A stretch of 64,000 nucleotides of DNA from Fimbriimonadaceae bacterium (lineage in GTDB: Bacteria; Armatimonadota; Fimbriimonadia; Fimbriimonadales; Fimbriimonadaceae): the NCBI GenBank assembly GCA_019638775.1, contig JAHBTD010000002.1, positions 1,097,334 to 1,161,333 on the forward strand, written 5' to 3'. Shown in pieces: positions 60,128 to 64,000 of this stretch. Position numbers and translations under genes: made by a program. How positions within the stretch are numbered: the stretch's first letter is position 1; each line of letters opens with the position of its first letter. Under the pieces are notes generated by a model. It did not search any database and had not been told where the DNA came from. It saw nothing but the letters and a program-made list of their open reading frames with translations.

Positions 60128-60768
60128 TTCTGTCCCGAATCCAACTCAATCCGTTTCACGCTAGAACGTACGCTTTGGTCGGTGATGCTTACGAGCTTCA
60201 TCGGCGGTTATGTGGCTGCTTTTCGAGTTCACGCCAAGAAGCGTCCGTCCTGTTTAGGATTGAGCCCGGCCCTGTCCTTCTCGTTCAGAGTGAGTTTGAA
60301 CCTGATTGGAGCAAATTCGGCGAACCCAGCGAAGTTTTCAAATCGAAGCCCGAGTGCAAACTGTTCAGTCCGGAATTTGCGCAAGGTCAACGCCTTATTT
60401 TTCGCTTGAGGTGCCGTCCGTGCAAAAAGCATGCGGAGGAAGGAAGTAAACACAGCAAGCTTCGGTTCTTACGTACCGAAACGGAAAGGCTGGAATGGCT
60501 CAAACGGCAAGGCAAGAAGTATGGATTCGTCGTTGAATCGGTCGAAGCGACATACGAACGATGGATAGACACGAAGCAGGCTTACCAACGCGAAACCGAA
60601 GATGCGAGTAGGATAGACAGGAAGGCTTCAGATCTGCCAGCGATTAGATTCGACGGCATTATTACTGTGACCGATCCTGCCCATTTCCTTAGTGCTCTGA
60701 AGTCCGGTATCGGTCCGCAAAAAGCATATGGCTTCGGACTCTTAAGTGTAGCGAGGGATCAAGCGTAA
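60124..60768 (+). CDS. cas6e: crRNA endonuclease Cas6e (CasE)
   Basis: 214 residues from MILSRIQLNPFHARTYALVG. Its active-site His is at residue 26 (ELH), the position used in the Thermus enzyme, and the C-terminal glycine-rich loop GIGPQKAYGFGLLSVAR binds the repeat stem. It cuts the repeat after the CCCCAC/GTGGGG hairpin to leave the 8-base handle AUGAACCG. It is the last gene of the Cascade operon. A 609-base gap with the candidate regulatory module follows it. Confidence 0.95.
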   Translation: MILSRIQLNPFHARTYALVGDAYELHRRLCGCFSSSRQEASVLFRIEPGPVLLVQSEFEPDWSKFGEPSEVFKSKPECKLFSPEFAQGQRLIFRLRCRPCKKHAEEGSKHSKLRFLRTETERLEWLKRQGKKYGFVVESVEATYERWIDTKQAYQRETEDASRIDRKASDLPAIRFDGIITVTDPAHFLSALKSGIGPQKAYGFGLLSVARDQA

Positions 60769-60877
60769 GCGAGTCGGCATAGCAACCTGAACGCTTCGCG
60801 GGAGCTACTGCCTTATCCCATGCAGACAGCGACTTCTTCTTGGCTGCCTGTAGTATTTTTCCAAAACCAGAAATGAA

Positions 60878-60910
60878 ATGTTCTCAGCTTGAAACGACTT
60901 GTCGTATAAT
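60878..60910 (+). promoter_or_regulatory. Promoter with built-in Cascade target site
   Basis: TATAAT at 60905-60910, with a poor -35 (TTCTCA at 60881-60886, spacing 18). Read on the minus strand, the bases just upstream of it are AAG (60900-60898) followed by TCGTTTCAAGCTGAGAACA. The pseudo-spacer at 61284-61303 agrees with this sequence at 16 of 20 positions: positions 1-5, 7-11, 13-17 and 19 match, and 6, 12, 18 and 20 do not. AAG is the PAM of E. coli type I-E, on the correct side. Binding by Cascade would cover the promoter. Confidence 0.75.
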
Positions 60911-60916
60911 ATAGAA

Positions 60917-61030
60917 GAAGTGCCGACTTCAAAAAATGAAGCCGGCGTGAGCGAGAACCGAAGTCCTCAAACTCCGATCAAAAACAGTTTGACATAATGT
61001 TGCTCGCACACGCCGTGGCGCCTCAAGGAG
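60917..61030 (+). ncRNA. Structured leader RNA before the small ORF
   Basis: From the predicted start of transcription to the ribosome-binding site. Contains a hairpin GCCGaCTTC/GAAGcCGGC (60922-60930 and 60938-60946) and a long stem GGCGTGAGCGAG/CTCGCACACGCC (60944-60955 and 61003-61014, 11 of 12 pairs; it competes with the hairpin's right arm for three bases) that encloses a smaller CAAACT/AGTTTG hairpin. A structured 5' untranslated region of the small ORF, or an independent RNA. Confidence 0.45.
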
Positions 61031-61036
61031 ATCCTT

Positions 61037-61279
61037 ATGGATACATTTATTATCGCCGCATGGCATAAAGCGACGCCCATACCTAACCAAGACAGCGATC
61101 GTGTGCGACTTGACCCTTGTGGAACGCCCATAGCTTTTGACGACTACGGCAAAGGCTATGGTTATGGCTGGGATGTAGGCCCGCTGTCTCCAAGAAGTAT
61201 TAATGATTTTGCAACTGTTCGACCAATTCATTGGCGGAATTTGCAAAAGCTGCGACAGGCCGCACATTCGTGGGGATGA
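61037..61279 (+). CDS. Degenerate HNH-endonuclease-like small protein
   Basis: 80 residues with a good ribosome-binding site (AAGGAG, nine bases before the ATG). It keeps the frame of a known small HNH-nuclease family: W-x-K-x-x-x-I-P near the start, RLDPCGTPIAFDDYGKG, then YGWDVGPLSPRS where active members have YGWE-x-DH-x-P, and RPIHWRN where they have NLQPLHWENN. So the DH and the final N-x-x-K are missing (G-P replaces D-H): it should lack nuclease activity. Its last eight codons and stop lie inside the first degenerate CRISPR repeat (61255-61283). It could be a toxin, a DNA-binding regulator or a structural accessory protein. Confidence 0.7.
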   Translation: MDTFIIAAWHKATPIPNQDSDRVRLDPCGTPIAFDDYGKGYGYGWDVGPLSPRSINDFATVRPIHWRNLQKLRQAAHSWG

Positions 61280-61332
61280 ACCGTCGTTACAAGCGGAGAA
61301 AACAACCGCCCCACGATAGTGGGGAATTCTAT
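61255..61332 (+). CRISPR. Minimal pseudo-CRISPR (repeat-like, 20-base spacer-like, repeat-like)
   Basis: Repeat-like 1 (61255-61283) matches the array repeat at 22 of 29 bases, with the last 16, including the handle ATGAACCG, identical. The spacer-like part is 61284-61303. Repeat-like 2 (61304-61332) matches the first 22 bases at 19 positions, keeping the CCCCAC/GTGGGG stem, and loses the handle half. This is what one functional crRNA needs: a 5' handle from the first repeat and a 3' hairpin from the second. The pseudo-spacer targets the promoter at 60905-60910. The layout matches the minimal CRISPRs of CreA or CreR RNAs. Confidence 0.85.
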
Positions 61333-61337
61333 ATAAT
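61332..61337 (+). promoter_or_regulatory. -10-like box before cas1
   Basis: TATAAT 41 bases before the cas1 start, just behind the second degenerate repeat. No -35 is seen at the right distance, so the box may not be used; alternatively cas1 is read from the upstream promoter. Confidence 0.35.
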
Positions 61338-61377
61338 TCTGATGGGTTAATTAAGAGTTGGATGTGCTGGGGAAAAT

Positions 61378-62316
61378 ATGCCTGCAGACCTTCATCTGTT
61401 GCCAAAGCTTAGGGATAGGCTGAGTTACGTCTATATTGAGCATGCCGTTGTCGAGAGGGAGGAATCGGCAATCGCGGTTTACGATGACGATGGCTTTACT
61501 CAAATTCCAATCGCTTCGATTGCTCTCTTAATGTTAGGTCCAGGTACCAAGATCAGCCATGCTGCTATCGACATCCTGGCACGGAACAATTGCTTGGCAG
61601 CCTGGGTAGGGGAGGGCGCTGTCAGAATGTACGCCTTTGGAACGGGTGGCACCCATTCCGCCGTCCGGTTAATGCGTCAGGCGGAGCTGGTGAGCGATCC
61701 ACCGGCGCGGCTTAGGGTTGTTCGCAAGCTCTACGGCATGCGCTTCCCAGAAGCTCTTTCTGACGATTTGTCGATCGAGCAGCTTCGAGGAAAGGAGGGT
61801 TTGCGCGTTCGGAGCGCATACAAGGAGGCAGCTGAGAAGTATGGAGTGGAGTGGTCTGGGAGAAACTACGACCGCAACGCCTGGCAAGGTTCTGATCCGG
61901 TCAACCGCGCCTTGTCGGCTGCCAACGCCTGCCTATACGGAGTCTGCCACACTGCTATCCTTTCTATGGGCTTCAGTCCTGCGTTGGGCTTTATCCACAC
62001 GGGCAAGCAGCTGTCCTTTGTGTACGATGTCGCGGACCTATATAAGCTTGACATCGCTGTTCCAGCCGCCTTTTCCGCCGCTAAGGAAGGTGCTGACCAG
62101 ATAGACAGGCGCGTACGTTTAGCGATGCGGGATCGGTTTAGGGAAAGCCGTTTCCTCAGTCAGGTTTCTCTCGACCTGATGAGCCTGTTTGCAGATGATC
62201 TTCCTGATGAGGAACTGGAAGTTTACGACGACGACCCTGCGTTGCCTGCAGATCTTTGGGGACCTGAGGATGATTGTAATAGTAGTTCGAACAGTGAAAC
62301 CTCGACTGAGGGGTGA
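61378..62316 (+). CDS. cas1: CRISPR adaptation integrase Cas1 (type I-E)
   Basis: 312 residues. Forms the Cas1-Cas2 integrase that adds spacers at the leader end. Family features: LHLLPKLRDRLSYVYIEHAVVEREESAIAVYDDDG (about 5-39), LMLGPGTKISHAAIDILARNNCLAAWVGEGAVRMY (about 55-89), the metal residues Glu in KEGLRVRSAY, His in GFIHTGKQLSF and Asp in YDVADLYKLD. The ATG is preceded by GCTGGGG. It follows the regulatory gap after cas6e and overlaps cas2 by 47 bases. Confidence 0.96.
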   Translation: MPADLHLLPKLRDRLSYVYIEHAVVEREESAIAVYDDDGFTQIPIASIALLMLGPGTKISHAAIDILARNNCLAAWVGEGAVRMYAFGTGGTHSAVRLMRQAELVSDPPARLRVVRKLYGMRFPEALSDDLSIEQLRGKEGLRVRSAYKEAAEKYGVEWSGRNYDRNAWQGSDPVNRALSAANACLYGVCHTAILSMGFSPALGFIHTGKQLSFVYDVADLYKLDIAVPAAFSAAKEGADQIDRRVRLAMRDRFRESRFLSQVSLDLMSLFADDLPDEELEVYDDDPALPADLWGPEDDCNSSSNSETSTEG

Positions 62317-62563
62317 ACTCAGTAGATGGATGGTTGAGTTTCAAGCTGGAGTCTTCGTCGGCAATATGCCCGGACGAGTGCGGGATCGACTTTGGGAGAA
62401 GATACTTGAGGAAGAAGGGAGCGCGATCATGGTCCATTCAGCACGAACTGAGCAGGGTTACGCCGTTCGTTGCCATGGCGAGCCAGACCGGCGTCCAGTA
62501 GATTTTGAAGGTTTAGTCCTGATGCGGTATGTTGGAAAGCAGAAAACTACCGTCGCACCTTGA
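62270..62563 (+). CDS. cas2: CRISPR adaptation protein Cas2 (type I-E)
   Basis: 97 residues from MIVIVVRTVKPRLRGELSRW. The ferredoxin-like Cas2e fold is recognisable: VKPRLRGELSRWMVEF, GVFVGNMPGRVRDRLWEKI (about 28-46) and a C-terminal FEGLVLMRYVGK. It bridges two Cas1 dimers. The start lies within cas1, 47 bases before its stop, in a different frame. The stop codon overlaps the -35 box of the array promoter. Confidence 0.94.
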   Translation: MIVIVVRTVKPRLRGELSRWMVEFQAGVFVGNMPGRVRDRLWEKILEEEGSAIMVHSARTEQGYAVRCHGEPDRRPVDFEGLVLMRYVGKQKTTVAP

Positions 62564-62589
62564 CAATCAAATAGTGCGATTTGTATAAG
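62560..62589 (+). promoter_or_regulatory. Promoter of the CRISPR array
   Basis: TTGACA (62560-62565), 18 bases, TATAAG (62584-62589). The -35 includes the cas2 stop codon. Transcription would begin near 62596, about 12 bases before the first repeat. The leader between cas2 and the array is only 44 bases, so leader functions reach into cas2. Confidence 0.7.
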
Positions 62590-62607
62590 TTAGCGGCATT
62601 TTATAGT

Positions 62608-64000
62608 AATCGCCCCACGCTCGTGGGGATGAACCGAAGTGGGGCAAGTCATTCAAGTCCGATAGAACAATCGCCCCACGCTCGTGGGGATGAACCGGCG
62701 GCTGATCCGGTGCTGAAGTCCCACCCAAGAATCGCCCCACGCTCGTGGGGATGAACCGAACCCCTTTTACGGTTGTCTTCATTGTGTCGTAATCGCCCCA
62801 CGCTCGTGGGGATGAACCGGGGATTGTCAATCCTCAGCGTGGACCGTTCGAAATCGCCCCACGCTCGTGGGGATGAACCGGTTGCGATGGCGGGGAATGC
62901 TATCCGGTACAGAATCGCCCCACGCTCGTGGGGATGAACCGAAACCCAGGCGGGCAACTGTGAGTTGGTCCTGAATCGCCCCACGCTCGTGGGGATGAAC
63001 CGGACGATGAGCGAAAGGTCTGAGAGATGGTTGAAATCGCCCCACGCTCGTGGGGATGAACCGTGCCCCGGCGTTTTGGTGGGAGGGTAGCGATGAATCG
63101 CCCCACGCTCGTGGGGATGAACCGGTCTCGCTTAAGCTGTTCGATGTTTTGAAGTCAATCGCCCCACGCTCGTGGGGATGAACCGATCCTCACCATCACC
63201 GGACAAGACGCCCTCTAAATCGCCCCACGCTCGTGGGGATGAACCGTATAGCACGGGCTCCGTGATTCCGCACGCAGCAATCGCCCCACGCTCGTGGGGA
63301 TGAACCGGACCGGGCGACGGGTTGGGTCGCATTGGAGGAAATCGCCCCACGCTCGTGGGGATGAACCGAGCGAGCACGATTCGCGGGTGGCAAAGTTCGC
63401 AATCGCCCCACGCTCGTGGGGATGAACCGAACGGTTGGGTTCTACGTAATCCCGATGGCAGAATCGCCCCACGCTCGTGGGGATGAACCGCACCAGTCAG
63501 CCGGATCCTCGGTATTGCGCTGAATCGCCCCACGCTCGTGGGGATGAACCGACGAACGCTCTGGCAGTGGCTGGGGTTCACCAAATCGCCCCACGCTCGT
63601 GGGGATGAACCGTGCAGAGCCCTATCAAAAACCTGGCAAGGATGAATCGCCCCACGCTCGTGGGGATGAACCGGACTCAGAGAACGGGGACCGTCTAAGG
63701 CTCCAAATCGCCCCACGCTCGTGGGGATGAACCGATGGATATGACTACATATTTCACATGTCTAATAATCGCCCCACGCTCGTGGGGATGAACCGGCGTG
63801 AGCGAGCATAACAAAGCCCTGGCGCAAAATCGCCCCACGCTCGTGGGGATGAACCGTGCAAGGCGCGATCGCTCGAGCCGCGGCCCGAAATCGCCCCACG
63901 CTCGTGGGGATGAACCGCGCAAAGCAAACGCATTCGAAGGTTTGCCCTTAATCGCCCCACGCTCGTGGGGATGAACCGAAGGTGGAGATGGTCTTCCCGC
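62608..64000 (+). CRISPR. Type I-E CRISPR array, 23 repeats visible, cut by window end
   Basis: A 29-base repeat starting AATCGCCCCACGCTC and ending GTGGGGATGAACCG recurs at an exact 61-base period from 62608 to 63950: 23 repeats without a single mismatch and 22 complete 32-base spacers, plus 22 bases of the next one. Hairpin CCCCAC/GTGGGG; handle AUGAACCG. Leader end is at the left (cas2 side), so the newest spacers are there. Perfect conservation, the leader promoter and complete cas genes argue for an active array. No two spacers looked the same by eye. Confidence 0.98.

Noticed and set aside
60932..60960. Possible third degenerate repeat ending GAGAACCG
   Set aside because: Only about 14 of 29 bases agree and the hairpin is missing; the ending may be chance, so I did not count it in the mini-array.
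60990..60995. TTGACA in the leader of the small ORF
   Set aside because: No -10 box at a suitable distance; it lies in the loop of the long leader stem.
62567..63960. Several minus-strand frames with repeating peptides (RFIPTSVGR, VHPHERGAI, GSSPRAWGD)
   Set aside because: They are translations of the CRISPR repeats in three frames, not proteins.
42560..64000. Second attachment site for the integrative element
   Set aside because: I looked for another copy of the tRNA 3' half by eye and saw none; it may be beyond the window or too short to spot.

Overview
The window looks like a chromosomal segment of an Armatimonadota bacterium, most likely of the class Fimbriimonadia. The main clue is the prepilin at 935-1873, with an AKLAAKKTQ-type helix after the methylation motif and a late DGHAK motif. 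Support also comes from many small lipoproteins, long single-gene stretches and scattered housekeeping genes (pgk, his, sucD, trpA, primary sigma factor, lon). The assignment is an inference from protein style, not a phylogeny.

Layout. 1-8032: partial pgk, a prepilin/lipoprotein pair, yajQ, a glycosyltransferase, two paralogous small membrane proteins with a redoxin, the hisB-hisH-hisA operon and a divergent marR-type regulator. 8631-14151: sucD, three tandem paralogous lipoproteins, a cysteine desulfurase and a primary sigma factor. 14302-23940: a large REC-PAS-GAF histidine kinase, hsp20-lon, a BlaI/M56-peptidase pair, ctlX and a cupin. 23937-28020 (minus): a translationally coupled signalling operon running RedB-like protein, membrane histidine kinase, HD-GYP regulator, response regulator. 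28154-39896: metabolic and secreted proteins (PrpD family, PLP decarboxylase, CAP protein, TrpA, a Spy-like protein, hydrolase, UDP-sugar enzyme, HAD, Tat-exported putative glycosidase). This part is peppered with GC-rich palindromic repeats, one of them inside prpD in frame; a related in-frame insertion of heptamer repeats lies in hisH.

39969-53245 is accessory DNA: an Mrr-like restriction endonuclease, unknown genes, a tRNA-Gln whose 3' end is also the 3' end of a large serine recombinase, then an integrative-element gene set (VirD4-like ATPase, replication-relaxation protein, vWA lipoprotein, zinc-ribbon membrane proteins, HTH regulators, a golvesin-domain lipoprotein). No second attachment site was found in the window.

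53600-64000 is a complete type I-E CRISPR-Cas locus: cas3, cse1, cse2, cas7e, cas5e, cas6e, a 609-base gap, cas1, cas2, and an array of at least 23 identical 29-base repeats with 32-base spacers, cut by the window end. The gap holds the most remarkable object in the window. Two degenerate repeats (61255-61283 and 61304-61332) flank a 20-base pseudo-spacer. That pseudo-spacer matches a site next to an AAG motif directly upstream of a TATAAT box at 60905-60910, and within its first 19 bases it mismatches only at positions 6, 12 and 18, the positions that Cascade flips out. Between promoter and mini-array lies a small ORF (61037-61279) related to HNH nucleases but without the catalytic residues; its stop codon sits inside the predicted crRNA handle of the first degenerate repeat. 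This has the design of a Cascade-guided autoregulatory or addiction module (CreTA- or CreR-like).
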